In this document: positions 36,593-45,990 of the stretch, piece after piece
How positions within the stretch are numbered: the stretch's first letter is position 1
How the letters are laid out: each line of letters begins with the position of its first letter
Assembly (NCBI RefSeq): GCF_000743535.1
Contig: NZ_AVCJ01000048.1
Coordinates: 1 to 64,000, forward strand
DNA length: 64,000 nt
Origin: Arenimonas donghaensis DSM 18148 = HO3-R19
GTDB lineage: Bacteria; Pseudomonadota; Gammaproteobacteria; Xanthomonadales; Xanthomonadaceae
Direction: 5' to 3'
Position numbers and translations under genes: made by a program
The notes under the pieces: model-generated
Told to the model about the DNA's origin: nothing
What the model saw: the letters and a program-made list of their open reading frames with translations, nothing else
Database searches by the model: none

Positions 36593-36666
36593 TGGAGCGG
36601 GTGATGGGAATCGAACCCACGTTAGCAGCTTGGGAAGCTGCAGTTCTACCATTGAACTACACCCGC
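36593..36666 (-). tRNA. tRNA-Gly (CCC)
   Basis: 74 bases including encoded CCA (TGGA at 36593-36596 on the plus strand is TCCA). Acceptor stem GCGGGTG/CACCCGC, D-arm GTTCAATGGTAGAAC, anticodon stem GCAGC/GCTGC with loop TTCCCAA (anticodon CCC) and T-loop GGTTCGATTCCC. Reads GGG and resembles E. coli glyU. Confidence 0.95.
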
Positions 36667-36744
36667 GTTCGGCCGCGATTATGCCGGTGGCCCCGGGCAC
36701 CCGCAATGCGCGCCGGCAGTCGCGGCGGACGATACAATCGGCGC

Positions 36745-36945
36745 ATGCACATCATGCTCAATGGCCAGTCAACGCAAGTCGCCGAAGCCATGACCGTCGC
36801 CGGCCTGCTCGAACACACCGGCCTGGCCGGTCGCAAGGTGGCGGTCGAGGTCAACCAGGAGGTCGTGCCGCGCAGTCGCCACGCCGACCACCCGCTGGCC
36901 GAGGGCGATCGGGTCGAGATCATCCACGCCATCGGCGGCGGGTGA
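36745..36945 (+). CDS. thiS: Sulfur-carrier protein ThiS
   Basis: 66 residues, ubiquitin-like fold: [19 protein letters not shown] at the start and [14 protein letters not shown] at the end. The terminal Gly-Gly is adenylated and thiocarboxylated to carry sulfur for the thiamine thiazole. ATG 36745 is chosen; a second ATG at 36754 is possible. TACAAT (36733-36738) ends six bases before the ATG and no ribosome site is visible, so the mRNA is probably leaderless. Confidence 0.93.
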   Translation: MHIMLNGQSTQVAEAMTVAGLLEHTGLAGRKVAVEVNQEVVPRSRHADHPLAEGDRVEIIHAIGGG

Positions 36946-36974
36946 GATTTCCCTGAACATCATCTTAAAAAAGG

Positions 36975-37004
36975 GTTAACCCGCCCGGCAAAAGCGGCCA
37001 TAAT
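36975..37004 (+). promoter_or_regulatory. thiG promoter
   Basis: TTAACC (36976-36981) and CATAAT (36999-37004) are separated by 17 bases; the ATG at 37012 lies where transcription would start. Just upstream there is an A/T-rich TCTTAAAAAAG stretch. No TPP riboswitch motif was found before thiS or thiG. Confidence 0.6.
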
Positions 37005-37011
37005 CAGGGGC

Positions 37012-37815
37012 ATGACCCGCGAACACGACTCCCGGCCCGCCGATCCGCTGGTGATCGCCGGCAAGACCTACCGCTCCCGCCTGCTGACGGGCACCGGCAA
37101 GTTCGCCGACCTCGAGCAAACCCGCCTGGCCACCGAGGCCGCCGGTGCACAAATCGTCACCGTCGCCATCCGCCGCAGCAACATCGGCCAGAACCCGGGC
37201 GAACCCAACCTGCTCGAAGTCCTGCCGCTCGACCGCTACACGCTCCTGCCCAACACCGCCGGTTGTTACACCGCCGACGACGCCGTGCGCACCTGCCGGC
37301 TCGCGCGCGAACTGCTCGACGGCCACAAGCTGGTGAAGCTTGAAGTGCTGGGCGACCCCAAGACGCTCTACCCCGACGTCGTGCAAACCCTGGCCGCCGC
37401 CGAGATCCTGGTGGCCGACGGTTTCGACGTGATGGTCTACACCTCCGACGACCCCATCCTGGCCAAGCGCCTTGAAGAAATCGGCTGCGTGGCGGTGATG
37501 CCGCTGGCGGCGCCGATCGGTTCCGGCCTGGGCGTGCAGAACCGCTGGTCCATCCTTGAAATCGTCGACAACGCCAAGGTGCCCGTGCTGGTGGACGCCG
37601 GCGTCGGCACCGCGTCCGACGCCGCCATCGCCATGGAACTGGGCTGCGACGGCGTGCTGATGAACACCGCCATCGCCGGCGCCAGGGACCCGGTGCTGAT
37701 GGCCAGCGCCATGCGCAAGGCGGTGGAAGCCGGACGCGAGGCCTTCCTGGCCGGCCGCATTCCGAAAAAGCGCAACGCCAGCGCCTCCTCGCCGCTGGAC
37801 GGGCACTTCTTGTAA
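37012..37815 (+). CDS. thiG: Thiazole synthase ThiG
   Basis: 267 residues. [19 protein letters not shown] near 12-30, the catalytic lysine in [18 protein letters not shown] near 105-122, [15 protein letters not shown] and [31 protein letters not shown] with the phosphate site. It forms the thiamine thiazole from DXP, dehydroglycine and ThiS thiocarboxylate. It has its own apparent promoter although thiS is 66 bases upstream. trmB follows directly, the usual order in Lysobacterales. Confidence 0.95.
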   Translation: MTREHDSRPADPLVIAGKTYRSRLLTGTGKFADLEQTRLATEAAGAQIVTVAIRRSNIGQNPGEPNLLEVLPLDRYTLLPNTAGCYTADDAVRTCRLARELLDGHKLVKLEVLGDPKTLYPDVVQTLAAAEILVADGFDVMVYTSDDPILAKRLEEIGCVAVMPLAAPIGSGLGVQNRWSILEIVDNAKVPVLVDAGVGTASDAAIAMELGCDGVLMNTAIAGARDPVLMASAMRKAVEAGREAFLAGRIPKKRNASASSPLDGHFL

Positions 37816-37829
37816 GGATGGGCGGGCGC

Positions 37830-38543
37830 ATGACCGGAACCAACGACGACAGCGCCCCGGACCCGACCGCGCGGCATCGCCCCATCCGCAGCTTCGTGCT
37901 GCGCCAGGGCCGGCAGACCGAAGCGCAGAAGCGCGCCTTCGACCTGCACTGGCCCGGCTACGGGCTGGACTATCGCGGCCAGCGCCGCGACTTCGACGCC
38001 GATTTCGGCCGCCAGGCGCCGCGCGTGGTCGAGATCGGCTTCGGCAACGGCGAGCAGCTGCTGTTTTCCTGCGAACGCGAACCCGACCGCGACTTCATCG
38101 GCATCGAAGTGCACGGGCCCGGCGTCGGCCGCCTGCTCAACGCCGCCGCGGCCGCGGGGCTGCACAACCTGCGTATCTACCAGCATGACGCCGTCGAAGT
38201 CCTTCGCGACGAAGTGGCGCCGGACTCACTGGACGAGGTGCGCATCTACTTTCCCGACCCCTGGCACAAGAAGCGCCACAACAAGCGGCGCCTGGTGCAG
38301 CCGCCCTTCGTCGACCTGCTCTGCCAGCGGCTGCGGCCCGGCGGCCTGCTGCACATCGCCACGGACTGGGAGAACTACGCGCAGCACCTGTGGGAAGTAC
38401 TGGACGCCGAACCGCGCCTGCGCAACCGCGCCGGGCCCGGCGGCACGACGCCACGCCCCGACTGGCGGCGGCAGACGCATTTCGAGACCCGCGGCCTGAA
38501 GCTGGGCCACGACGTCTGGGACCTGCTCTACGACCGCTGCTGA
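37830..38543 (+). CDS. trmB: tRNA (guanine-N7)-methyltransferase
   Basis: 237 residues from ATG 37830; ATG 37818 is in frame but touches the thiG stop and has no room for a ribosome site. The SAM-binding motif [17 protein letters not shown] (about 70-85), [36 protein letters not shown] with the PDPWxKKRHxKRR signature, and the TDWENYAQH catalytic region identify TrmB. It makes m7G46 in tRNA variable loops. Confidence 0.93.
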   Translation: MTGTNDDSAPDPTARHRPIRSFVLRQGRQTEAQKRAFDLHWPGYGLDYRGQRRDFDADFGRQAPRVVEIGFGNGEQLLFSCEREPDRDFIGIEVHGPGVGRLLNAAAAAGLHNLRIYQHDAVEVLRDEVAPDSLDEVRIYFPDPWHKKRHNKRRLVQPPFVDLLCQRLRPGGLLHIATDWENYAQHLWEVLDAEPRLRNRAGPGGTTPRPDWRRQTHFETRGLKLGHDVWDLLYDRC

Positions 38544-38558
38544 GGACGCCGCCCACGC

Positions 38559-40397
38559 ATGGACACCAGCCTGACCCTGACCCGCGACATGATGCTCGTG
38601 CTGGGGCTGGTCGGCTTCACCATCGTGATGTTCATGATCGAACGCATCCGCGCCGACGCCACCGCCCTGGTGGTGCTGGTGCTGCTGGGCCTCACCGGCC
38701 TGGTGCCGGCCAGCCAGCTGTTCGACGGTTTCTCGGGCAACGCGGTCATGGCGGTCATCGCCACCATGATCCTGGGCGCGGGCCTGGACCGCACCGGTGC
38801 GCTCAACCGGCTGGCGGTCTGGCTGCTGCGCATGTCCAAGGGCATGGAGGAGCGGTTGATCCTCTACACCTCGGCCATGGCCGGCCTGATGTCGGGCTTC
38901 ATGCAGAACCCGTCGGTGATGGCGCTGTTCCTGCCCGTGGCATCGCGCCTCTCGGGCCGCACCGGCCTAAGCCTCTCGCGCCTGCTGCTGCCGATCGCGG
39001 CGGCGATCGTCATGGGCGGCGGCCTCACCATGATCGGCAGTTCGCCGCTGATGCTGCTCAACGACCTGCTGCTGGTCGCCAACCGAAACCTGCCCTCGGG
39101 CGTGGCCACGCTCGAACCGCTGGAGATGTTCGCGCCGCTGCCGGTCGGCCTGGCGCTGCTGCTGGCCGCCCTGGGCTACTGGCGCTGGCTCGGCAAGCGC
39201 TGGTTCGCCAAGTCCGAGGACAAGGGCGTCGCCCCCAGCCGCACGCAGAGTTATTTCGCCCGCGCCTACGGCATCGACGGTGACGTTTTCGAGCTGACCG
39301 TCACCGCCGAAAGCCCCCTGGTCGGCATGAGCGTGGGCGAGGCGGAAGCGCAGCGCGACGCGCCGCTGCTGCTGGCCCTGCTCAGCGGCAACGAGGCCCG
39401 GCTGGCACCGCCGGCCGACCAGATGATCTGGGTCGGCAGCGTGCTGGGTGTCATGGGCCCGCGCGAAGCCATCCAGGACTACGCCCAGAAGAACCTGCTG
39501 CGCATGTCGGCGCGGTTGCGGCATTTTTCCGACCTGTTCAACCCCAGCCGGTCGGGCATTTCCGAAGCGGTGATCCCGCCGACGTCCAGCTTCCTGGGCA
39601 AATCGCAGTCGCAGCTGCAACTGCGCAAGCGCTTCGGCATCAGCCTGCTGGCGATCAACCGCGACGGCCAGGTCTGGCGCGAGGACATCCGCAAGATGGA
39701 CCTCAAGGCCGGCGACATGCTGGTCTTCCACAGCATCTGGACCGACCTGGCGCAGGCCAGCGAAAGCCGTGATTTCGTCGTGGTCACCGACTACCCCAAG
39801 GGCGAACAGCGTCCGCAGAAACTGTGGTGGGCGCTGGCGGTCTTCGTGGGCGCGATGGCATTGGCGCTGTCGACCCTGGTGCCGGTGCCGGTGGCGCTGA
39901 TGACCGGCGCGGCGGCGATGATGCTGGTGGGCGTGCTGAACATGGACGAGGCCTATGCCGCGGTCAGCTGGAAGACCGTGTTCCTGATGGCCTGCCTGAT
40001 CCCGCTGGGCTGGGCCATGGACTCCACCGGCGCCGCGGCCTGGATCGCCCAGCAGATCCTGGAACGCATCGGCAGCGACGTACCCATCTGGGTGCTTGAA
40101 GCCGCCTTCGGGCTGCTGGCGACGGCCTTCGCCCTGGTCATCGGCAACGTCGGCGCCACCGTCGTGGTGGTGCCCATGGCCATCAACGTGGCGCTGGCCG
40201 CGGGCGGCAACCCGATGGCCTTCGCGCTGGTGGTGGCGCTGTCGGCGTCGAACAACTTCCTCAGCGTTTCCAACCCGGTGCTGGCGATGGTGTCGGGACC
40301 GGCCGGCTACCGCGCCAAGGACCTGTGGCGCACGGGTGCGCCGCTCACCCTGGTCTACCTGGCCATCGTGCTGCTGATGGTCAACCTGATGTTCTAG
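38559..40397 (+). CDS. SLC13-family permease with RCK_C (TrkA-C) domains
   Basis: 612 residues. About five helices at 12-200, then two cytosolic TrkA-C-like domains (about 245-310, VFELTVTAESPLVGMSVGEAEAQ; about 330-395, PTSSFLGKSQSQLQLRKRFGISLLAINRDG), then about six more helices. NPSVMALFLPVASRLS and LTMIGSSPLMLLNDLL in the first half and VGATVVVVPMAINVALAAGGNP in the second are the paired substrate regions of the DASS/SLC13 fold. Likely transports a divalent anion such as sulfate or a dicarboxylate; substrate not predictable. Stop overlaps the converging Rieske gene by four bases. Confidence 0.88.
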   Translation: MDTSLTLTRDMMLVLGLVGFTIVMFMIERIRADATALVVLVLLGLTGLVPASQLFDGFSGNAVMAVIATMILGAGLDRTGALNRLAVWLLRMSKGMEERLILYTSAMAGLMSGFMQNPSVMALFLPVASRLSGRTGLSLSRLLLPIAAAIVMGGGLTMIGSSPLMLLNDLLLVANRNLPSGVATLEPLEMFAPLPVGLALLLAALGYWRWLGKRWFAKSEDKGVAPSRTQSYFARAYGIDGDVFELTVTAESPLVGMSVGEAEAQRDAPLLLALLSGNEARLAPPADQMIWVGSVLGVMGPREAIQDYAQKNLLRMSARLRHFSDLFNPSRSGISEAVIPPTSSFLGKSQSQLQLRKRFGISLLAINRDGQVWREDIRKMDLKAGDMLVFHSIWTDLAQASESRDFVVVTDYPKGEQRPQKLWWALAVFVGAMALALSTLVPVPVALMTGAAAMMLVGVLNMDEAYAAVSWKTVFLMACLIPLGWAMDSTGAAAWIAQQILERIGSDVPIWVLEAAFGLLATAFALVIGNVGATVVVVPMAINVALAAGGNPMAFALVVALSASNNFLSVSNPVLAMVSGPAGYRAKDLWRTGAPLTLVYLAIVLLMVNLMF

Positions 40398-40732
40398 CCG
40401 GCCGCGGCCACGACCACGGCCACCGGCACCAGCGAAGCGCCGACGCAGGGACCCGCCACGCATTGACCCTGCTCAAGTTCGAAGCTGGCGCCGTGCGCGG
40501 CGCAGACCAGCCGGCCCTTGTCGACCAGGAACTTGCCCGGCGCCCAGTCCAGGCGACGGCCGGCATGGGGACAGACGTTCAGCCAGGCCTTGACGTCTTC
40601 GCCGCGCCGCAGCACGACAAGCGATTGGCGTTCCCCGTCCAGCCCGACCTCGGTTTCGGACAGGCCTTCGGGTGGCCAGTCGGCCAGCTCGATTAACGAA
40701 CCACTTACACTTTCCACGCAGCCCCTCGCCAT
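40394..40732 (-). CDS. Rieske [2Fe-2S] ferredoxin-like protein
   Basis: 112 residues from ATG 40732 (GGGGA eight bases upstream); a GTG at 40756 would add eight residues. The cluster ligands are CPHAGRRLDW (Cys-x-His) and CAAHGASFE (Cys-x2-His), 20 residues apart. Single small domain with no partner domain, as in electron-transfer ferredoxins of ring-hydroxylating systems or NirD-like proteins. No oxygenase gene is adjacent, so the redox partner is unknown. Divergent from the next gene. Confidence 0.85.
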   Translation of the reverse strand: MARGCVESVSGSLIELADWPPEGLSETEVGLDGERQSLVVLRRGEDVKAWLNVCPHAGRRLDWAPGKFLVDKGRLVCAAHGASFELEQGQCVAGPCVGASLVPVAVVVAAAG

Positions 40733-40764
40733 ACTTCCCGTCCCCGAGTTTGCCACGGCGACGC

Positions 40765-41034
40765 ATGAGCTTCTTCTTCCACCGCGTTTTCAGCTACTGC
40801 CCTTCCAAGCCCCGTCACCCGCTGATGCGCGTGCTGGTCGGCCTGCTGGGCCTGGCCTTGCTGCTGGTGCTGGTCGCCTTCGGCCTGGTGATCGGCCTGG
40901 GCATGCTGCTGTTCGCCGCCGCGCGCCGCCTGTTCGTCGCCACCCGCCGCCCGGCGCCCAAGCCGGCCGCCGACGTGATCGAAGGCGAGTACACCCGCGT
41001 GCGCGACCCGCACACGCCGCTGCACCTGCGCTGA
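40765..41034 (+). CDS. Small membrane protein
   Basis: 89 residues from ATG 40765. A hydrophobic hairpin or single long helix spans about 20-52 (MRVLVGLLGLALLLVLVAFGLVIGLGMLLFAAA), followed by a basic region and the tail DVIEGEYTRVRD; an xVIEGEYx tail recurs in small xanthomonad membrane proteins. No known function. A REP dimer follows the stop. Confidence 0.7.
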   Translation: MSFFFHRVFSYCPSKPRHPLMRVLVGLLGLALLLVLVAFGLVIGLGMLLFAAARRLFVATRRPAPKPAADVIEGEYTRVRDPHTPLHLR

Positions 41035-41044
41035 CGCGGTATCC

Positions 41045-41098
41045 TTGTGGGAGGGACTTCAGTCCCGAAATGCTTCGGGACTGAAGTCCCTCCCACAA
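41045..41098. repeat. REP-like dimer (type A, head to head)
   Basis: TTGTGGGAGGGACTTCAGTC with CCGAA (41045-41069) and its exact reverse complement (41074-41098), 4-base loop ATGC. The first half can be read as a protein-coding extension (MGGTSVPKCFGTEVPPT) of the next gene, which is an artefact. Confidence 0.85.
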
Positions 41099-41112
41099 GA
41101 AGCCACCTTGCC

Positions 41113-41802
41113 GTGAACGATACCGTCATCCCCCTCCCCGCCCCTACCTTGCTGCCCGTGCGGGGCGGCGGCGACTTCCCCGTGCGGCGCATCTACTGCG
41201 TCGGCCGCAACTTCGCCGACCATGCCGCGGAAATGGGCGCCAGCGTCGACCGCGGCAATCCCGTGTTCTTCCACAAACCCGCCGACGCCATCGTCGCCGG
41301 TGGCGGCGACGTGCCCTACCCGCCGGGCACGACCGACCTGCACCACGAAGTCGAACTGGTGGTGGCCCTGGGCCGCGACGCCGACGGCGTGGTCGCGGTG
41401 GACGGCGCGCTCGAGCTGGTCTTCGGCTACGGCGTCGGCCTGGACCTGACCCGTCGCGACCTGCAGGCACGTGCCAAGGCCAAGGGCCTGCCCTGGGACA
41501 CCGCCAAGGGATTCGACCACTCCGCCCCCGCCAGCGAACTGGTGCCGGCGGGCTCGGCCGGCGACCTGGGCCAGCGGCTGCTCTGGCTCGACGTCAACGG
41601 CGAACGGCGCCAGCAGGCGACGCTGGGCAGCATGGTCTTTTCGGTCGCCGAGGTGATCAACGAACTCTCGCGGCTGTATGCGCTCAAGGCCGGCGACCTG
41701 GTCTTCATGGGCACGCCCGCCGGCGTCGCCGCGCTGCGGCAGGGCGATCGCTTCCGCGCCGGGATCGAAAACCTGGTCGAGTTCGAGGGCCGTATCACCT
41801 GA
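41113..41802 (+). CDS. Fumarylacetoacetate hydrolase-family enzyme
   Basis: 229 residues from GTG 41113; the frame is open further upstream only through the REP dimer. RIYCVGRNFADHAAEMG, FFHKPADAIVAGGGDVPYPPGTTDLHHEVELVVALG (metal-binding Glu pair), FGYGVGLDLTRRDLQ and LVFMGTPAGVAAL are the conserved FAH blocks. The single-domain size and these motifs resemble fumarylpyruvate hydrolase and related C-C bond hydrolases of aromatic catabolism; substrate not assigned. Confidence 0.88.
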   Translation: MNDTVIPLPAPTLLPVRGGGDFPVRRIYCVGRNFADHAAEMGASVDRGNPVFFHKPADAIVAGGGDVPYPPGTTDLHHEVELVVALGRDADGVVAVDGALELVFGYGVGLDLTRRDLQARAKAKGLPWDTAKGFDHSAPASELVPAGSAGDLGQRLLWLDVNGERRQQATLGSMVFSVAEVINELSRLYALKAGDLVFMGTPAGVAALRQGDRFRAGIENLVEFEGRIT

Positions 41803-41858
41803 TGCGCCGTCCGGTGTAGATTCACTGTCGAACCCGAAACCACCGACGGAGAATCCGC

Positions 41859-42275
41859 ATGGGAATGGCCAAGGAATTCAAAGAGTTCGCGCTGCGTGGC
41901 AATGTCGTCGACCTGGCGGTCGGCGTGGTCATCGGCGCCGCATTCGGCAAGATCGTCTCGTCCCTGGTCAATGACATCGTCATGCCGGCCCTGGGCTATT
42001 TCATCGGCGGCGTTGACTTCGGCGACCTCGCCTATGAACTCAAGGCGGCCACCGTGGATGCCGCGGGCACCGAAATCCCTGCGGTCCTGGTCAAATACGG
42101 CGCCTTCATCCAGACCGTGGTGGACTTCGTGATCATCGCCCTGGCGATCTTCGTCGCGATCAAGGCGATGAACTCGCTCAAGCGCAAGGAAGCGGCGTCG
42201 CCCGAACCGCCGCCGGCGCCCAGCGAAGAAGTGAAACTGCTCACCGAGATCCGCGACAGCCTCAAGTCGCGCTGA
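41859..42275 (+). CDS. mscL: Large-conductance mechanosensitive channel
   Basis: 138 residues. [51 protein letters not shown] covers the amphipathic N-terminal helix and pore-lining TM1, with the constriction region, and [23 protein letters not shown] is TM2. A short charged C-terminal bundle follows. It releases solutes on hypo-osmotic shock. GGAG ribosome site; TAGATT -10-like box at 41816. Confidence 0.96.
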   Translation: MGMAKEFKEFALRGNVVDLAVGVVIGAAFGKIVSSLVNDIVMPALGYFIGGVDFGDLAYELKAATVDAAGTEIPAVLVKYGAFIQTVVDFVIIALAIFVAIKAMNSLKRKEAASPEPPPAPSEEVKLLTEIRDSLKSR

Positions 42276-42293
42276 TCCCAACTGAACTATCCC

Positions 42294-42318
42294 GACGCCG
42301 GCCCCCGGGGCCGGCGTC
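42294..42318 (+). terminator. Strong hairpin after mscL
   Basis: GACGCCGGC and GCCGGCGTC arms around a C/G-rich loop, 19 bases after the mscL stop. No T-tract, so it may pause or protect the transcript rather than terminate it. Confidence 0.4.
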
Positions 42319-42337
42319 GCCATGATGGAGAAACCGG

Positions 42338-43747
42338 ATGCGATTGACCCGAACACTGCTCGCCCTGTCCCTGCTGGCCACCGCGCCGGCGTTCGCCGCC
42401 ACGGGCCTGGATGCCGGGGACATCGCCGCGGCCGAAGGCCTGCGCGAGCGTGCGATGCGCGGCAGCGAAGCCTGGAACGTGGTCGAATCACTGACCACCG
42501 AAGTCGGCCCGCGCCTGGCCGGCACGCCGGCCGACGCGCTGGCCGTCGAGTGGGCCGAGGCCAAGCTCAAGGCCATGGGCTTCGACCGGGTCTATCGGGA
42601 ACCGGTGACCTTCCCGGTATGGCTGCGCCACCATGAGCGCGCCGAAGTGCTGGCGCCCTACCCGCAGCCGCTGGTGGTGACCGCCCTGGGCGGCAGCGTC
42701 GGCACCGGCGACACGCCCCTGGACGCCGAAGTGGTCGCCTTCGCCTCGCTTGATGCGCTCAAGGCGGCCCCTGAAGGCAGCCTCGAGGGCAAGATCGCCC
42801 TGATCACCTACCGCATGGTGCGCTTCAAGGACGGCCGCGGTTATGGCCCCGCCGTCGGCGCCCGCAGCAATGGCGCGGTCGAGGCCGCGCGCAAGGGCGC
42901 GGTGGCGGTGCTGATCCGCTCGGTCGGCACCAGCTCCGACCGCTTCGCCCACACCGGCACCATGCGCTACGTCGCCGACGTACCGCGCATCCCCGCGGCC
43001 GCCCTCTCCAATCCCGACGCCGACCTGCTTGAACACATGCTGGCGCGCGGCAAGCCGGTGCGCCTGCGCCTGGACATCGCCGCGGAGACGGTGGCCGACT
43101 ACACCTCGCACAACGTCATAGGCGAGATCCGCGGCCGCGACCTGCCCGACGAAGTCGTCACCATCGGCGGCCATCTCGACTCCTGGGACCTGGGCACCGG
43201 TGCCATCGACGACGGGGCCGGCATCGCCATCACCTTCGCCGCCGGTGCGCTGATCGGCCAGCTCGAGCAGGCACCGCGCCGCACCGTGCGGGTGATCGCC
43301 TACGCCAACGAAGAACAGGGTCTGTACGGCGGCAAGGCCTATGCCGAAGCGCGCGCCGCCGCCGGCGAAGTCGGCGACCACCAGCTCGGTGCCGAAAGCG
43401 ACTTCGGTGCCGGCCGCGTGTACGCCCTGCGCGCAGGCGTGGACCCGGCTGCCTGGCCGGTGATCGAAAAAATCGGCGAAGTGCTGGCGCCGCTGGGCGT
43501 GGCCACCGAACGCACGGGCGGCAGCCCGGGCCCGGACGTCGGCCCGATCGTGGCCAAGGGCGCGCCCTGGGCCCAGCTGGCCCAGGATGGCATCGACTAC
43601 TTCGACTACCACCACACGGCCAACGACACCCTGGACAAGATCGACCCGCGCGCCCTCGACCAGCAGGTGGCGGCCTACGCAGTGCTCGCCTACCTGGCCG
43701 CGGAAACCGACGTCGACTTCGGCAGCCTGCCGGTCAAGACCGAATAA
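42338..43747 (+). CDS. Exported M28-family metallopeptidase
   Basis: 469 residues. Signal peptide about 1-20 (AFA). A PA-type insert spans about 100-230, then the M28 di-zinc site: GGHLDSWDLGTGAIDDGAG near 278-296 (His, bridging Asp), YANEEQGLYGG near 327 (catalytic Glu-Glu), AESDFGAG near 350, and the last His in DYHHTANDTLDK near 425. It resembles periplasmic aminopeptidases and carboxypeptidases (glutamate carboxypeptidase II-like) common in Lysobacterales. GGAGAAACCGG precedes the ATG. Confidence 0.92.
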   Translation: MRLTRTLLALSLLATAPAFAATGLDAGDIAAAEGLRERAMRGSEAWNVVESLTTEVGPRLAGTPADALAVEWAEAKLKAMGFDRVYREPVTFPVWLRHHERAEVLAPYPQPLVVTALGGSVGTGDTPLDAEVVAFASLDALKAAPEGSLEGKIALITYRMVRFKDGRGYGPAVGARSNGAVEAARKGAVAVLIRSVGTSSDRFAHTGTMRYVADVPRIPAAALSNPDADLLEHMLARGKPVRLRLDIAAETVADYTSHNVIGEIRGRDLPDEVVTIGGHLDSWDLGTGAIDDGAGIAITFAAGALIGQLEQAPRRTVRVIAYANEEQGLYGGKAYAEARAAAGEVGDHQLGAESDFGAGRVYALRAGVDPAAWPVIEKIGEVLAPLGVATERTGGSPGPDVGPIVAKGAPWAQLAQDGIDYFDYHHTANDTLDKIDPRALDQQVAAYAVLAYLAAETDVDFGSLPVKTE

Positions 43748-43756
43748 GGGTCGGGC

Positions 43757-45001
43757 CTAGTCCAGCAGCTCCGACCCGAGCACTTTCGAGGGTCGCCCGA
43801 TGAGCCGGGCGGCCTCTTCGCGCAGGTCCTCGCGGGAGACTTCACGCAGCGGCAGGACGGCGCGAACGAGGTCGTCGAGGCTGCGCTTGCCCTTGCTGGC
43901 CTTGCGGATCTCGGCGTCGAGTTCACGCAGCAGCTGTACGCCGCGGGCGGTGCGCGGCCCGTACGAGCGGTTCGAAGTCAGCGAGGTCACCTGCCGGCTA
44001 TGCCGGGCCATCCATTCCTGGGCCTTGTCGGCACGTGCCGGGCTGAGCAGGCCGGCGCGGCGCATCAGCTCGATCGAGTAGTACTCGGCCACCGCCTCGG
44101 TGATCCAGTCGTCGCCGTCGGCGCCGCGCAGGCGGGTGAAGACGTGGGTCAGCTCGTGCACCAGGGTGCTCGTGCCGTTTTCGCTGATCACCGGCCGGTC
44201 GGCGTGCAGGTACAGCGAACGCGGCCCGGACAGCCCACCCCGCCACATCGGGTCGCCGGCGCTGACGATCAGGACCTTCAGCGGCAGCTTGCCGTAGAGG
44301 GCCTCGAACTCGGGCACCAGCACGTTGAAGAAGGCCAGCATGTCGTTGCGCCGGACTTCGTCGCCCTTGGGGCCGGCGACGCTGATCTCGATGTTGTCGA
44401 ACTGTTCGCGCCGGGTGCCGACGTCGCCCGCGATGATCCACCCGGTCGGGCGGTCGAAATTGCGTTCGGGGTTGACCACCACGAAGGATTTGCCGTCGCG
44501 GCTGCGCTTGAACGGCGTGTCGACGTTGGTCCAGCCCTTGGGCAGCTGGAAGCGCAGGCGGGCGCGCGAGTCGGCACCCTTGGTCGCCAGCACCGTGGCG
44601 GGCGGGACCAGGTCGTCGCCGCGCATCAGCACCCAGTCGTCGGTGATGCGGGCGTCGTAGCCACCGTCGCGACGCTTGTGGTCGATGTGGTGCAGGAAAC
44701 GCAGGCGGGCCGGCTCGCCGCGTGGCGGCAGCCAGGTCACCAGGTCGCCCTTGCGGGTGACCTCGCCGTCGCCGCGGATGTTCGAATAGCGGTCCTCGGG
44801 CATGCGCAGGCGCAGCCGCCGGACCTCGCCGGTGCCCGGCGTGAGCCGGATGCTGACGTCGGCCTGGCCCTTGGCGGGCAGGAAGCGCACCAGGTAATCG
44901 ACCTTGTATTCGGTTCGCTCGGCCAGGGCGATCGAGGGCAGCAGCAACAGGGCCAGGGCCAGGACGCGCAGGCGCGAAATGCAGGACAGGATCATTTTCA
45001 T
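43757..45001 (-). CDS. Exported gluzincin-type metallopeptidase-like protein
   Basis: 414 residues from ATG 45001. Signal peptide about 1-26. The N-terminal half is beta-rich (TEYKVDYLVRFLPAKGQADVSIRLTPG), as in M61/M1-like N-domains. VHELTHVFTRLRGADGDDWITEAVAEYYSIEL near 280-310 is the zinc motif HExxH (here HELTH) with a Glu ligand 20 residues on, as in M61 glycyl aminopeptidase relatives. No PDZ domain. CATAAT (minus strand, 45014-45009) ends seven bases before the ATG, suggesting a leaderless transcript. Confidence 0.78.
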   Translation of the reverse strand: MKMILSCISRLRVLALALLLLPSIALAERTEYKVDYLVRFLPAKGQADVSIRLTPGTGEVRRLRLRMPEDRYSNIRGDGEVTRKGDLVTWLPPRGEPARLRFLHHIDHKRRDGGYDARITDDWVLMRGDDLVPPATVLATKGADSRARLRFQLPKGWTNVDTPFKRSRDGKSFVVVNPERNFDRPTGWIIAGDVGTRREQFDNIEISVAGPKGDEVRRNDMLAFFNVLVPEFEALYGKLPLKVLIVSAGDPMWRGGLSGPRSLYLHADRPVISENGTSTLVHELTHVFTRLRGADGDDWITEAVAEYYSIELMRRAGLLSPARADKAQEWMARHSRQVTSLTSNRSYGPRTARGVQLLRELDAEIRKASKGKRSLDDLVRAVLPLREVSREDLREEAARLIGRPSKVLGSELLD

Positions 45002-45038
45002 CCGCCGGATTATGCCGGCACCGGGCTGAATTGCCGGT

Positions 45039-45944
45039 TCACGCTTTGCGCTGGCGCCACCACTCGGCCAGGAACACGCTGGTGGCCGAGGCCACGTTGA
45101 GGCTTTCCACCGCGCCGGTGCCGGGGATGCCCAGGCGCAGCGCGGTGGCGTCGGCGAGCAGCGGGTCGACGCCGGTCTGTTCGGCACCCATCACCAGCAG
45201 CAGCCGCTCGGGCAGGGTCGCCGCATGCAGGGGCTGGCCGCCGCGCACCACGGTGGCGGCCGCCAGGAAGCCGGCCGACTGCAGCTGGGCCAGGCTGTTG
45301 TCGGCACGGCCCAGGCGCACCACCGGCACCGCCTCGGCGCCCCCTTCGGCCACGCGTGCGGCGGCACCGGACAACGCCAGCGGCGAGTCCTTGGGCAGCA
45401 GCAGCCCGGCCACGCCGAAATGCGCCGCCGAGCGCAGGATGGCGCCCAGGTTGTGCGGGTTGCCGACGCCGTCGAGCCACAGCGCCAGCGCCGGGCCTGC
45501 GGGAAGGTCACGCAGCCAGGCCGAAAGCGACAGCTCCTGTGCCGGCATCATCGCGAACACCAGGCCTTCGTGGTGGCTGCTGGCGGCGAGTTTTTGCAGG
45601 TCCTCGTCGCCGACCACCGAATAGCCGATGCGGTGTTTCACGCAGTGCGCCAGCACGTCCTTGAGTTTGGGGATGCGCGATTCGAGCAGCCAGACCTTGC
45701 GCAGGTCGTCGGGCCGGCGCGCGAAGGCGGCCAGGCAGGCGTTGACGCCGTAGATCCGCTGTTCCCGCGGCGGCCGCGGTTCGGAAGCGTCGGCCGGGCG
45801 TGCCTCCGGGCGCGGCGAGGGCCGGGACGGCGACGCGGCCGGCCCGGCGGCCTGGCGGTCGCGTTCGCGCTCGCGCTTGTCGCGTCGCTGGGTCGGCGGG
45901 CCGCGGTAGGGACCGGTGCCGCGCGGGGGTCGGGAATCGTTCAT
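45039..45944 (-). CDS. SpoU-family rRNA 2'-O-methyltransferase (RlmB-like)
   Basis: 301 residues from ATG 45944; the GTG two codons earlier falls inside the promoter (TAGACT at 45956-45951). A basic, Pro/Arg-rich N-terminal tail of about 60 residues precedes the RNA-binding domain (IYGVNACLAAFARRPDDLRKVWLL) and the knotted SPOUT domain with WLDGVGNPHNLGAILRSAAHFGV, LLVMGAEQTGVDP and IPGTGAVESLNVASATSVFLAEW. RlmB methylates G2251 in 23S rRNA; a related TrmH-type target is possible because the long tail is unusual. Confidence 0.85.
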   Translation of the reverse strand: MNDSRPPRGTGPYRGPPTQRRDKRERERDRQAAGPAASPSRPSPRPEARPADASEPRPPREQRIYGVNACLAAFARRPDDLRKVWLLESRIPKLKDVLAHCVKHRIGYSVVGDEDLQKLAASSHHEGLVFAMMPAQELSLSAWLRDLPAGPALALWLDGVGNPHNLGAILRSAAHFGVAGLLLPKDSPLALSGAAARVAEGGAEAVPVVRLGRADNSLAQLQSAGFLAAATVVRGGQPLHAATLPERLLLVMGAEQTGVDPLLADATALRLGIPGTGAVESLNVASATSVFLAEWWRQRKA

Positions 45945-45990
45945 GGCCACAGTCTAGCGGACGACCCGGCCAGCGGGCCGTCCGGGCGAC

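Noticed and set aside
36667-36744. TPP riboswitch before thiS
   Set aside because: No CTGAGA or ACCTGATCTGG-type core; the promoter lies directly before the start codon.
42294-42318. Clear Rho-independent terminator after mscL
   Set aside because: The hairpin is strong but has no T-tract, so it is listed only at low confidence.
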